Shown here piece after piece: positions 56,772 to 64,000 of a stretch of 64,000 nt of DNA. This DNA comes from Ralstonia sp. RRA (GTDB lineage: Bacteria > Pseudomonadota > Gammaproteobacteria > Burkholderiales > Burkholderiaceae), in NCBI RefSeq assembly GCF_037023145.1, contig NZ_CP146091.1, positions 1,922,001 to 1,986,000 on the forward strand. Direction: 5' to 3'. How positions within the stretch are numbered: position 1 is the first letter of the stretch; each line of letters opens with the position of its first letter. Under the pieces are notes generated by a model. That model was not told where the DNA came from and ran no database searches. It saw nothing but the letters and a program-made list of their open reading frames with translations. A program made the translations under genes and the position numbers.

Positions 56772-58247
56772 TCACGAAAACCAGTGTTCACGCGCCTTCA
56801 TGATCAGCGCCTTGGCCTGTTCTTCGTCAACGCCGGTCATTTCGACCAGTTCGTCCACGGCCAGCTCAGCCAAGTCGTCACGCGTCTGGATGTTCCCCTC
56901 GGCCAGCTTGCCGATCAGCTCCGGGGTCAGCCCCTCGAGGTCGCGCAGGTCTTGCGATACCTTCTCGACCTTTTCTTCCTTTGCCAGCTCCATCGTCAAC
57001 AGCACGTCACGGGCGCGGTTACGCAGCTCGTTGACGGTGTCTTCGTCGAACGCTTCGATTTCCAGCATTTCCTGCAGCGGCACATAGGCCACTTCTTCGA
57101 GCGAGCTGAAGCCCTCTTCGATCAGGATGTCGGCAACCTCTTCGTCCACGTCCAGCTTCGCCATGAACAACTGGCGAACGACGGAGCTTTCTTCAGCCTG
57201 CTTCTGTGCAGACTCAGCCGGCGTCATGATGTTGATCTGCCAGCCGGTCAGCTCCGATGCCAGACGCACGTTCTGGCCGCTACGGCCGATGGCGACGGCG
57301 AGATTCTCATCGTCGACGACCACGTCCATGCTGTGCTTCTCTTCGTCCACGACGATGGACTGCACTTGCGCCGGCGCCAGCGCGCCGATCACGAACTGCG
57401 CCGGATCTTCCGACCACAGCACGATGTCCACGGCCTCGCCACCAACCTCGTTGCGCACTGCCGTCACACGCGTGCCACGTACGCCGACGCAGGTACCGAT
57501 CGGGTCGATGCGCTTGTCGTGCGCCACAACCGCAATTTTCGCACGCACGCCCGGATCACGCGCAGCCGCCTTGATTTCCAGCAGGCCTTGCTCCATCTCC
57601 GGCACTTCGTTTTCGAAGAGCTTGATGAGGAACTCGGGGCACGTGCGCGAGAGCTCGATCTGCGGACCACGTGCCGTACGGTCGACATTCAGGATGTACG
57701 CACGAACACGATCGCCCGTGCGCAGGTTTTCCTTCGGGATCATCTGATCGCGTGCCAGCAGCGCTTCCACGCGGCCGGATTCGACGATCAGGCCCTTCTT
57801 GTCGGCACGCTTGATCGTGCCGGTCATGATCTTTTCGCCGCGATCGAGGTAATCATTCAGGATCTGCTCGCGCTCGGCATCGCGGATGCGCTGCAGGATC
57901 ACCTGCTTGGCAGCCTGTGCGCCAATGCGGCCGAACTCAACTGACTCGATCTGCTCTTCAATGAATTGGTCGACGTCGATGTCGGCGTCCTGCTCCTTGG
58001 CTTCGAACAGCAGAATCTGCTTGTCCGGCTCTTGCAGCCCGGCATCATCGGGAACGACCAACCAACGACGGAAGGTTTCGTGCTCGCCCGACTCACGGTC
58101 GATCGCCACGCGCACATCCACGTCTTCTTCAAAGCGCTTCTTGGTCGCCGAAGCCAATGCGGCTTCCAGCGCCCCGAACACCACATCCTTGTCGACGTTT
58201 TTTTCGCGCGCAAGCGCATCGACGAGCAACAGAACTTCGCGGCTCAT
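56772..58247 (-). CDS. nusA: Transcription elongation/termination factor NusA
   Basis: A 491-residue factor binding RNA polymerase and controlling pausing, termination and antitermination. Domains in order: N-terminal polymerase-binding domain ([18 protein letters not shown]), S1 domain ([16 protein letters not shown]), KH1/KH2 ([35 protein letters not shown]), and two C-terminal helix-hairpin-helix acidic repeats ([17 protein letters not shown] and the last repeat ending KAREHWFS). Its ATG overlaps the rimP stop codon (ATGA). Confidence 0.97.
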   Translation of the reverse strand: MSREVLLLVDALAREKNVDKDVVFGALEAALASATKKRFEEDVDVRVAIDRESGEHETFRRWLVVPDDAGLQEPDKQILLFEAKEQDADIDVDQFIEEQIESVEFGRIGAQAAKQVILQRIRDAEREQILNDYLDRGEKIMTGTIKRADKKGLIVESGRVEALLARDQMIPKENLRTGDRVRAYILNVDRTARGPQIELSRTCPEFLIKLFENEVPEMEQGLLEIKAAARDPGVRAKIAVVAHDKRIDPIGTCVGVRGTRVTAVRNEVGGEAVDIVLWSEDPAQFVIGALAPAQVQSIVVDEEKHSMDVVVDDENLAVAIGRSGQNVRLASELTGWQINIMTPAESAQKQAEESSVVRQLFMAKLDVDEEVADILIEEGFSSLEEVAYVPLQEMLEIEAFDEDTVNELRNRARDVLLTMELAKEEKVEKVSQDLRDLEGLTPELIGKLAEGNIQTRDDLAELAVDELVEMTGVDEEQAKALIMKAREHWFS

Positions 58248-58732
58248 TGCTTGTTCCCTTTGTTTCGATTTCCTTTGAAGTCCAGCACAGGCACCAGCCG
58301 GGCGCGGTCGAGTTCCGACAGCGTGAATTCCAGCAGCGCAGGGCCGTCCTTTCCCTCAAACTCGAGGCCGACCCGTTCCTGGCCGGGCTCCCCCGTGGGA
58401 GTCTGAATGATCCCCGTGAAATTCTTCTGGCCGCCCACAGGCAGACGCAGCGTCACCTTGGCCTCCAGGCCCGCGAAACGCGTGAAATCGGACAGCGTGC
58501 GCAGCGGGCGATCCAGCCCAGGCGACGACACTTCCAACCGTTCGTAATTCACGTTTTCGACTTCGAAGACACGCGTGAGTTGATGACTCACCTTCTCGCA
58601 GTCTTCAATGACGATGCCGTTCTCTGCCTGATCGATATACACGCGCAGCAATCCAGCCGGCGCGCGTTCCACTTCCACCAGCTCGTAGCCCATGGCGGCG
58701 AGGGTTTTCTCAATCAGATCAGTCAGATGCAC
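58244..58732 (-). CDS. rimP: Ribosome maturation factor RimP
   Basis: A 162-residue factor for 30S subunit maturation. The N-terminal alpha/beta domain ([39 protein letters not shown]) and the [12 protein letters not shown] motif, then a C-terminal SH3-like domain, are visible. The start is a GTG at 58732, preceded by AGGAAAAAC, because the conserved region begins three codons later (LTDLIEKTL). It overlaps nusA by 4 bp. A hairpin with a T-run sits 44-68 bp upstream, within its presumed leader. Confidence 0.93.
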   Translation of the reverse strand: MHLTDLIEKTLAAMGYELVEVERAPAGLLRVYIDQAENGIVIEDCEKVSHQLTRVFEVENVNYERLEVSSPGLDRPLRTLSDFTRFAGLEAKVTLRLPVGGQKNFTGIIQTPTGEPGQERVGLEFEGKDGPALLEFTLSELDRARLVPVLDFKGNRNKGNKQ

Positions 58733-58775
58733 GTTTTTCCTGAAAAATTTCCCGGTACTGCCAACCTGCCGAAGC

Positions 58776-58800
58776 AAAAAAAAATGGGCGCAACGCCCAT
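58776..58800 (-). terminator. Strong intrinsic terminator or attenuator upstream of rimP
   Basis: ATGGGCG and CGCCCAT pair perfectly around TTG (58784-58790 with 58794-58800) and nine T residues follow on the minus strand (58776-58784). It could end the scpB-rluB transcript, or act as a leader attenuator for rimP-nusA-infB, because a good promoter lies further upstream. Confidence 0.85.
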
Positions 58801-58844
58801 ATCATTCGCCCATCTTCTACAGGATGACTTTTGATTAGACTCAT

Positions 58845-58873
58845 ATTGTAATCCGTCTCAGAGCAAAACGCAA
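58845..58873 (-). promoter_or_regulatory. Candidate sigma-70 promoter of rimP-nusA-infB
   Basis: On the minus strand TTGCGT (58868-58873) and TACAAT (58845-58850) are spaced by exactly 17 bp. Transcription would begin near 58838, upstream of the terminator hairpin at 58776-58800. Confidence 0.55.
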
Positions 58874-58938
58874 AAATTGCCCTGGACGCACCACAAAATC
58901 GGGCGCTGCGACGGATACCGCACACAGCGCCACCACAC

Positions 58939-60753
58939 TCAACGCTTGCCGCCGCGGTTACCACCGCCGCTGCGCGCCTTGTTTCCAGCCTTGTTGCCGT
59001 TCGGCATGCCGCCACCCTTGCCCGGGCGCTTGTTGCCCGGTGCGCGGTTACCGTCACGCATGCCGCCACCTGCGCCAGCGCCGCCACGACCGTCCGGTCG
59101 GGTGCCCATGCGGGTGCGCGCCGTCAACGTGGTCGGGCCGCCAACGTTGATGTAGCCCATCGAGGTCTGCATCGGGTCTGGTTGGCGCGGATTGGATTGG
59201 CGACGCGGCGCCGGCGCCGCACGATTGCCGTTCTCCACGCCCATACCGCGCGACTGGAAATTCGCCTCGCCGGTAAAGCCCGACGACATCGGCCCCATCA
59301 GCACCGGCGCCTCGCGACGGCGGTTGCCCTGGCGATTATTCTGCTGACCGCCTGAGCTTGCCGCCGGCACCTTCATGCCCAGCGTGCCCATCAGCGTGCG
59401 CACGTCTTCCGCCGACACCTCCTGCCAACGCCCGCGCTTGAGACCGCGCGGCAGCACAAAGCTGCCATAGCGCGTGCGGATCAGACGCGACACGGTCAGA
59501 TTGACCGCCTCGAACATGCGGCGCACTTCGCGGTTGCGGCCCTCGGTCAGGGCGACGTGGTACCAGTGGTTGACACCCTCGCCACCACCATCGGCGCAGC
59601 GCAGGAAGTTGGCTTCACCGTCTTGCAGTTGGATGCCGTGCAGCAGCTTCTGGCGGTCAGTTTCGGCCAGTTCGCCCAGCGTACGCACCGCGTACTCACG
59701 CTCGACGCCATAACGCGGGTGCATGAAGCGGTTGGCGATGTCGCCAGACGTTGTGAAGATCAGCAGACCCTCCGTGTTGAAGTCCAGGCGGCCAACAGCG
59801 ACCCATTTGCCGGTCTTCATGCGCGGCAGCGCATCAAACACGGTCGGACGACCGTCCGGATCGGATTGGCTCACGATTTCGCCAGCCGGCTTGTGATACA
59901 GCAGCACGCGCGGCGGCTTGTTGGGCAGCTTGCGCTGAATCAGCTTGCCGTTCACGCGCACCTGATCTGTGGCGAGAATGCGCTGACCGATGTGCGCCGG
60001 CAAGCCGTTCACCGAGACACGGCCCTGCAGAATCAGGTCTTCCATGTCGCGGCGCGAGCCCAGGCCCGCATCGGCCAGGATCTTGTGCAGCTTGGGAGCA
60101 TCATCCTCAGCGGTCAGTTCACGCCCCTTGCTCGACTGCGATGCGCCGCCAGCATCGGCTTCCGAGTCGTACGCACCGGAAATCACGTACTGGAAGACGT
60201 CGTCAGCACCTTTGCCACCCTTGCCGCCTTGTTTGCCGCGGCCTTGGCCTTGACCACCCGCCTTGCCCTGTTGCGGCTTGCCGTTACGGCCCTGACCCTT
60301 GCCGCGGCCAGCATCAGTGCTCTTGCCACCGGCATTTTCGGCGCGCTCACCGGCCGGCTGGCCCTCACCCTCGCGGCGACGGTTCTTGCCGAAACGGCCA
60401 CGCGGACCACGTCGCTCGCCGCGGTCGCCCCGACCTTCTGCGGGCGCACCTTCGACGGGTGCAGCAGCTTCCACGACCACCGGCGCGTCGCTGGCAGGGG
60501 CTTCCTTCGGCTTGCGGGCGCGTGGAGCGCGACTCTTGCGCGGTTGGGTAGGTTGGCTGGCATCGGCAGCCACCTCGCCTGCAGGCGCATCGCCCTCGGG
60601 GCGGCCATCCTGCTGCTGGCGGCGCGAAGCAACCAAGTTGCGCAAGCCCCTGCGCAGCCCCTTGCGGCGCGGCGCGGACGACTCAGCGCCATCGCCTGCG
60701 CCCTCTTGACGGGGTGCCGAAGCGTCGGCATCAGCCGGCATACGTGTATCCAT
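58939..60753 (-). CDS. rluB: 23S rRNA pseudouridine synthase RluB with long basic tails
   Basis: A 604-residue RsuA/RluB-family pseudouridine synthase. The S4 RNA-binding domain ([20 protein letters not shown], with [11 protein letters not shown]) begins only at about residue 220. The catalytic Asp lies in [13 protein letters not shown], followed by [13 protein letters not shown]. The first ~215 and last ~140 residues are low-complexity, rich in Gly, Arg, Lys and Ala, and probably disordered RNA-binding tails; E. coli RluB has about 290 residues. The ATG at 60753 was chosen; a TTG at 60786 is possible and neither has a clear ribosome-binding site. It follows scpB. Confidence 0.9.
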   Translation of the reverse strand: MDTRMPADADASAPRQEGAGDGAESSAPRRKGLRRGLRNLVASRRQQQDGRPEGDAPAGEVAADASQPTQPRKSRAPRARKPKEAPASDAPVVVEAAAPVEGAPAEGRGDRGERRGPRGRFGKNRRREGEGQPAGERAENAGGKSTDAGRGKGQGRNGKPQQGKAGGQGQGRGKQGGKGGKGADDVFQYVISGAYDSEADAGGASQSSKGRELTAEDDAPKLHKILADAGLGSRRDMEDLILQGRVSVNGLPAHIGQRILATDQVRVNGKLIQRKLPNKPPRVLLYHKPAGEIVSQSDPDGRPTVFDALPRMKTGKWVAVGRLDFNTEGLLIFTTSGDIANRFMHPRYGVEREYAVRTLGELAETDRQKLLHGIQLQDGEANFLRCADGGGEGVNHWYHVALTEGRNREVRRMFEAVNLTVSRLIRTRYGSFVLPRGLKRGRWQEVSAEDVRTLMGTLGMKVPAASSGGQQNNRQGNRRREAPVLMGPMSSGFTGEANFQSRGMGVENGNRAAPAPRRQSNPRQPDPMQTSMGYINVGGPTTLTARTRMGTRPDGRGGAGAGGGMRDGNRAPGNKRPGKGGGMPNGNKAGNKARSGGGNRGGKR

Positions 60754-60843
60754 GGAATCTGGCAGGGTGCTCACAACGTCTTTCAATTCAAGTGGTTCAG
60801 GCCATGCGCCGCTTGGGGTACCGATTCGGCGGCCGGCATGGCA

Positions 60844-61686
60844 TTACGAGTGTTCATTCGTGGAAGCCGCTGACGGCTCAGCCACGGTCTTGTTTGGATC
60901 TTCCGATTCCGCCTCAACGGTTTCGGTTTCAGCTTCGGGTGCGCTCGATCCGCTCGCCTCGATCTCGGCGGCAGCCTTGACTTCTGCGTGCACAACAGGC
61001 GCATCCGCTTTAACCGCTTCGGCTACCAGCGGTTCGGTTGCGTCGGCAGAAGGCGCCTGAGCGCCCTCGCCCGCCGGTGCATCGTTGACCAGCGCAGTCA
61101 ATTCCTGCACCACGATCGCCCCGCCCTCGAACTCGATTGCGCCCTGGTCCAGCAGGCTTGCCTGCGCCTGGGCACGGGCATCTTCGAGCGGCGGCAGCTC
61201 ATCCAGCGAGCGCAGCCCGAGGTCATCCAGAAACTGCTTGGTGGTGGCATACAGCGCCGGGCGGCCCGGCACATCGCGATGACCAATCACCTCGATCCAG
61301 CCCCGATCCTCAATCTGCTTGATGACCTGCGTGTTGACCGTGACGCCGCGAATATCTTCAATATCGCCGCGCGTGACCGGCTGGCGATACGAGATGATCG
61401 CCAGCGTTTCCATCACCGCGCGCGAGTACTTGGGCGGTTTTTCCGGGTGCAGGCGATCCAGATACACGCGCATCTCAGGGCGGCTCTGCAGGCGCCAGCC
61501 CGAAGCCAGCGCTACCAGTTCGACACCGCGGTTGAGCCAGTCCTGGCGCAGCTCTTCAAGCAGCACGCGGATGGTGTCCGCAGAAACATCTTCGTCGAAC
61601 AGCTTGCGTAAGTCATTGACTCGCAAAGGGTCCTGCGCGCAGATCAGCGCGGTCTCGAGGACGATTTTCGCCTCTTGGGTATTCAT
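60844..61686 (-). CDS. scpB: Segregation and condensation protein ScpB
   Basis: A 280-residue kite subunit of the SMC-ScpAB condensin. Two winged-helix domains are visible ([20 protein letters not shown] and [21 protein letters not shown], cited in part; [13 protein letters not shown]). A long acidic Ala/Glu-rich C-terminal tail (about 200-280) lies beyond the core, a common feature of betaproteobacterial ScpB. The ATG at 61686 starts [14 protein letters not shown]. Its frame continues upstream for 81 codons without conserved features. The scpA gene is not nearby. Confidence 0.92.
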   Translation of the reverse strand: MNTQEAKIVLETALICAQDPLRVNDLRKLFDEDVSADTIRVLLEELRQDWLNRGVELVALASGWRLQSRPEMRVYLDRLHPEKPPKYSRAVMETLAIISYRQPVTRGDIEDIRGVTVNTQVIKQIEDRGWIEVIGHRDVPGRPALYATTKQFLDDLGLRSLDELPPLEDARAQAQASLLDQGAIEFEGGAIVVQELTALVNDAPAGEGAQAPSADATEPLVAEAVKADAPVVHAEVKAAAEIEASGSSAPEAETETVEAESEDPNKTVAEPSAASTNEHS

Positions 61687-62169
61687 TCGGTTGAGCGGCT
61701 CGTCATTGCTCGCGTCCGGCAGCTGGCCGTCACGCTTGAGGTTTGTCGTCCCGCCGCGACGCACGCGGCATGTCTGAATGCTGTTGCCCGCCCGGGCCCG
61801 GCGCGCGATAACCGCATGGACTTGCGGCCTTGCACCGAAACGCAGTGGCTGTGCCCGCAAAAAGGGCCGGAGGAGCGAGTTGATCCGGTGCCGGTCAGGC
61901 ACCACAAGGGCAATTTCTTCCGCCGCCATGGGGACGGATACTGCACCGGACGGCTGCCAACGAAGACTGGCACCCTGCCCGAATCGACTGTCCAGGGCGG
62001 CATTTCTGCGGCTTTTGCGCTGGATGGCGTCGCTTGGGATTGTTGATCTGCGCGGTGGGCGAGTCGAATTGTGTTTGATTGTAGGGCAATTTCCTGCGGT
62101 GCCGCAACCGGGAAGATGCCTTAGTGCGCCGCCCCAGGCCAGATGGCGATCTGCGGGCGATTCAAACGG
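61687..62169. other. Intergenic region, 483 bp, no gene recognised
   Basis: No convincing protein gene was found on either strand. On the minus strand, TTGCGG (62102-62107) and TACAAT (62078-62083) with an 18-bp spacer make a candidate promoter for scpB, which would leave a leader of about 385 nt. That leader has an open frame continuous with scpB but no family features. Its content is unexplained. Confidence 0.5.
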
Positions 62170-62913
62170 CTACAGCACCAGGCAGAAACCGTGTGCGTTG
62201 AGCATCTCCGGCAGCCACGCAGCGCAGACCAGCCCCCACACGCCAAAGGCGGCAATGGCGGCACCCGCCGCGCCACGCGCCCACTTTTGGCGAGACAGCC
62301 CCCGCATCCAGCCTGCCAATCCGGACATCATCAGCAGATTTGGCAAGGTACCCAGACCAAACGCCAGCATCACAACCGCCCCCGATGCCGCGTTGCCCGC
62401 CAACAACGCAACGGCCAGCGCCCCGTAAATCATGCCGCACGGTACCAGCCCCCATGCCAAACCCGTGACATAGCGCCGCACCAATGGTGGGCTGTGGCGC
62501 AGATTTTCACCCAGTCGCGCCCCCATTTTCGACAGGACGCCGGCAAAGTAACCCAGCACGCGTTCCAGCCAAGGATTGCGCCATGCATCACCCGTGGTCC
62601 GCACAACCAGCAGCAGGCCATAGGCGAGCAGCAAAGCGCTGGCGAATGCAAACAATCCGCGTTGAATCGGCAGCCACTGCTGGCGCCAAACCGTGGCACC
62701 GAGCGCACCCATGATGGCCCCCAACACCGCGTACATACTGATGCGCCCGGCATGCATGACCGTCTGCTCGAATGCCAGCCTGCGACGCGAAACGATGCGC
62801 ACCGGCACCTGCCCGCGTTCAGCCGCCAACGCGATGCCGCTGCACATTGCCAAGCAATGCACACCGCCGAGCAATGCGATCAAAAAAACGCTTACGAGCG
62901 CGGCAACATTCAT
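62170..62913 (-). CDS. TauE/SafE-family (DsbD-like) membrane protein
   Basis: A 247-residue inner-membrane protein of the sulfite-exporter TauE/SafE group, in the branch found beside cbb3-oxidase and fnr genes of betaproteobacteria. Six helices are visible, with the two conserved Cys motifs GGVHCLAMCSG (first helix) and GLVPCGMIYG (central), arranged as in DsbD/CcdA-like electron or metal carriers. A role in copper supply or redox for cytochrome oxidase assembly is plausible but unproven. The ATG at 62913 is supported by the helix pattern. It diverges from fnr, and an FNR box lies 15 bp upstream of its start. Confidence 0.82.
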   Translation of the reverse strand: MNVAALVSVFLIALLGGVHCLAMCSGIALAAERGQVPVRIVSRRRLAFEQTVMHAGRISMYAVLGAIMGALGATVWRQQWLPIQRGLFAFASALLLAYGLLLVVRTTGDAWRNPWLERVLGYFAGVLSKMGARLGENLRHSPPLVRRYVTGLAWGLVPCGMIYGALAVALLAGNAASGAVVMLAFGLGTLPNLLMMSGLAGWMRGLSRQKWARGAAGAAIAAFGVWGLVCAAWLPEMLNAHGFCLVL

Positions 62914-62928
62914 CTTTTTGACGCTCTT

Positions 62929-62942
62929 TTGATATGGACCAA
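62929..62942. promoter_or_regulatory. FNR box in the tauE-like/fnr divergent region
   Basis: TTGAT-ATGG-ACCAA matches the FNR/Anr consensus TTGAT-N4-ATCAA at 9 of 10 defined bases. It lies 15 bp from the start of the TauE/SafE-like gene and 149 bp from the GTG of fnr. A perfect TATAAT (63026-63031) in front of fnr is a likely -10, with no good -35. Confidence 0.65.
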
Positions 62943-63091
62943 AGTTAGTGTTTTGCTGACGGGAATTCCGTGCATTTCGCGCAATTCACGTTATCGGAAC
63001 AATCCGATATCAGCATGGCGGCCGCTATAATAGGCCGCGGTTGCATCACAAGAATTTCTCATTTCACTTACTCGAAATTCACTCGCCCCCT

Positions 63092-63820
63092 GTGCTCACA
63101 CGAATCGCACTCACCGACCAAGCTTCCCGTTGTTCCACTTGCGTACTCGGCCAGATCTGTCTGCCGGTGGGCATGAATTCGGAAGACGTGCGCAAGATGG
63201 ATGAGTTGGTTGCCGAGCGCATCCGCATCAAGAAAGGCCAGACGCTCTACGCCCTCGGTGAGCCGCTCGAAGCCGTGTACGGCATCCGCTTCGGCACGCT
63301 CAAGACACATCTCACGCTGGAAGACGGGCGCCACCAGATCACCGGCTTCCATTTGCCCGGCGAGATCGTCGGGCTCGACGGCATTGGCGACATGTGCCAC
63401 GTGTCGGATGCCACCGCGCTGGAAGACACCGAAGTCTGCGTGGTGCGTTACGACCAACTGCAACAGCTCTCGCGCCGGCTGCCCTCTCTGCAGCACCAGT
63501 TCTTGCGCATCATGAGCAAGGAGATCTCGCAGGATCACCACATGCTGCTGACGCTCGGCTCGATGCGCGCTGAAGAACGCCTTGCCGCTTTCCTGCTCAA
63601 CCTGTCCAAACGCTCAGCTCAGCGCGGGTATTCGTCGACCGAGTTCGTGCTGCGCATGAGCCGTGAAGAACTGGGCAGCTATCTGGGCCTGAAGCTCGAA
63701 ACCGTGAGCCGCCTGTTCTCGCGTTTTGCTGAGGCCGGCCTGATCCAGATCCGCCAGCGCCACGTCAAGCTCATCGACATGGCAGGCCTGCGCCAGGTGA
63801 TGAGCGGCCAGGCCAGCTAA
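63092..63820 (+). CDS. fnr: FNR-type oxygen-responsive regulator
   Basis: A 242-residue CRP/FNR-family regulator that binds a [4Fe-4S] cluster and activates genes under low oxygen. Cluster ligands are Cys14, Cys17 and Cys23 (CSTCVLGQIC) and Cys102 (GDMCHVSD). A cyclic-nucleotide-like barrel and dimer helix follow. The C-terminal helix-turn-helix reads MSREELGSYLGLKLETVSRL; the ETVSR core has the Glu-x2-Ser-Arg triad that reads TTGAT half-sites. The GTG at 63092 was chosen because it places the cysteines as in known FNR proteins; a TTG at 63041 is possible. Confidence 0.94.
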   Translation: MLTRIALTDQASRCSTCVLGQICLPVGMNSEDVRKMDELVAERIRIKKGQTLYALGEPLEAVYGIRFGTLKTHLTLEDGRHQITGFHLPGEIVGLDGIGDMCHVSDATALEDTEVCVVRYDQLQQLSRRLPSLQHQFLRIMSKEISQDHHMLLTLGSMRAEERLAAFLLNLSKRSAQRGYSSTEFVLRMSREELGSYLGLKLETVSRLFSRFAEAGLIQIRQRHVKLIDMAGLRQVMSGQAS

Positions 63821-63842
63821 ACCCGCCCACCTTCCAAGACGA

Positions 63843-63864
63843 CATCCGCTCACACGAGCGGATG
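63843..63864. terminator. Hairpin between fnr and the right-edge gene
   Basis: A perfect 9-bp stem (63843-63851 with 63856-63864) around a 4-base loop overlaps the stop codon of the right-edge gene. It lacks a T-run on either side, so a terminator role is weakly supported. Confidence 0.4.
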
Positions 63865-64000
63865 CTCGTGCGCCTCCAGCTTGCCGATGCCCGGCGACAC
63901 GTACAGCGTGAGTGCGCTCGACAGTCCGCACAGCAACCAGAACACAAAGAACGACACCGTGTAGACCGCCTCGGCCGACACGGCAATCTGTTCTCCGAAG
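63850..64000 (-). CDS. 3' end of an unidentified membrane protein gene
   Basis: About 49 codons run from the window edge to a TGA (complement of 63850-63852). They contain a membrane helix (YTVSFFVFWLLCGLSSALTL) followed by a short soluble tail ending GKLEAHEHPLV. No homologue was recognised from this fragment. The rest of the gene lies beyond the right edge. Confidence 0.65.
   Translation of the reverse strand, partial: FGEQIAVSAEAVYTVSFFVFWLLCGLSSALTLYVSPGIGKLEAHEHPLV

Noticed and set aside
61687..61929. N-terminal extension of scpB by 81 codons in frame
   Set aside because: No conserved residues, no ribosome-binding site, and ScpB proteins start near the [14 protein letters not shown] segment.
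63771..63986. 71-residue minus-strand frame rich in Arg, Cys and Ser at the right edge
   Set aside because: It is a shadow of fnr and of the real partial membrane-protein frame ending at 63850.

Overview
The window looks like a stretch of a Ralstonia-type (Burkholderiaceae, Betaproteobacteria) main chromosome. This is inferred from uniformly high G+C codon use, betaproteobacterial gene orders (alaT-hom-thrC; rpsF-priB-rpsR-rplI with dnaB; rimP-nusA-infB-rbfA-truB; lexA beside fpr) and protein sequences typical of that group. No plasmid, phage, insertion sequence, integrase or CRISPR array was seen. The window is almost entirely protein coding, with one tRNA gene and many well-formed intrinsic terminators.

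Layout. 1-8.4 kb: a heavy-metal RND efflux operon (membrane fusion protein, HME-type pump, outer-membrane factor, minus strand) diverges from its own two-component system. The block is flanked by two direct copies of the last 19 codons (stop included) of clpB; the distal copy is fused to a trpS fragment, which suggests insertion next to clpB. 8.4-18.5 kb (minus): clpB with a sigma-32 promoter, crcB, the molybdopterin genes moaE-moaD-moeA, an Fe-S uracil-DNA-glycosylase-like gene, and thrC-hom-alaT. 18.8-26.5 kb (plus): a complete lipid A L-Ara4N cluster (arnT, a single flippase subunit, arnB, arnC, arnA split into two genes, arnD) behind a small Mth938-domain gene. 26.5-30.6 kb: peroxiredoxin, PIN-PhoH ATPase, a secreted hypothetical protein and an NlpC/P60 lipoprotein.

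30.7-36.6 kb (minus): phosphate transporter with its PhoU-like partner, dnaB, the rpsF-priB-rpsR-rplI operon with a clear promoter and a probable S6:S18 leader, and asparaginase. 36.8-41.7 kb: fpr, lexA with two tandem SOS boxes, a possible small protein gene, a gene-poor stretch with three terminator-like hairpins, a cupin gene, a secreted M20 peptidase and a SnoaL-like gene. 41.7-45.1 kb: tRNA-His, dusA, a 3-hydroxyisobutyryl-CoA hydrolase-like gene and a fatty acid hydroxylase family gene. 45.2-52.3 kb: typA, then a MarR-regulated tripartite drug-efflux operon (OprM-like lipoprotein, EmrA, EmrB) with a promoter and palindromic operator.

52.4-61.7 kb (minus): the translation/transcription block truB, rbfA, infB, nusA, rimP, then rluB and scpB. 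62.2-64 kb: a TauE/SafE-family membrane gene divergent from an fnr-type oxygen regulator with an FNR box between them, and the 3' end of an unidentified membrane protein gene at the right edge.

Most of the window is ordinary core genome. The best leads are the clpB-tail duplication around the metal-efflux block, the hairpin between the rimP promoter and start codon, the three-hairpin intergenic region at 38.8-39.1 kb, and the UDG-like gene with an altered active-site motif. I did not find convincing evidence of a wholly new system.
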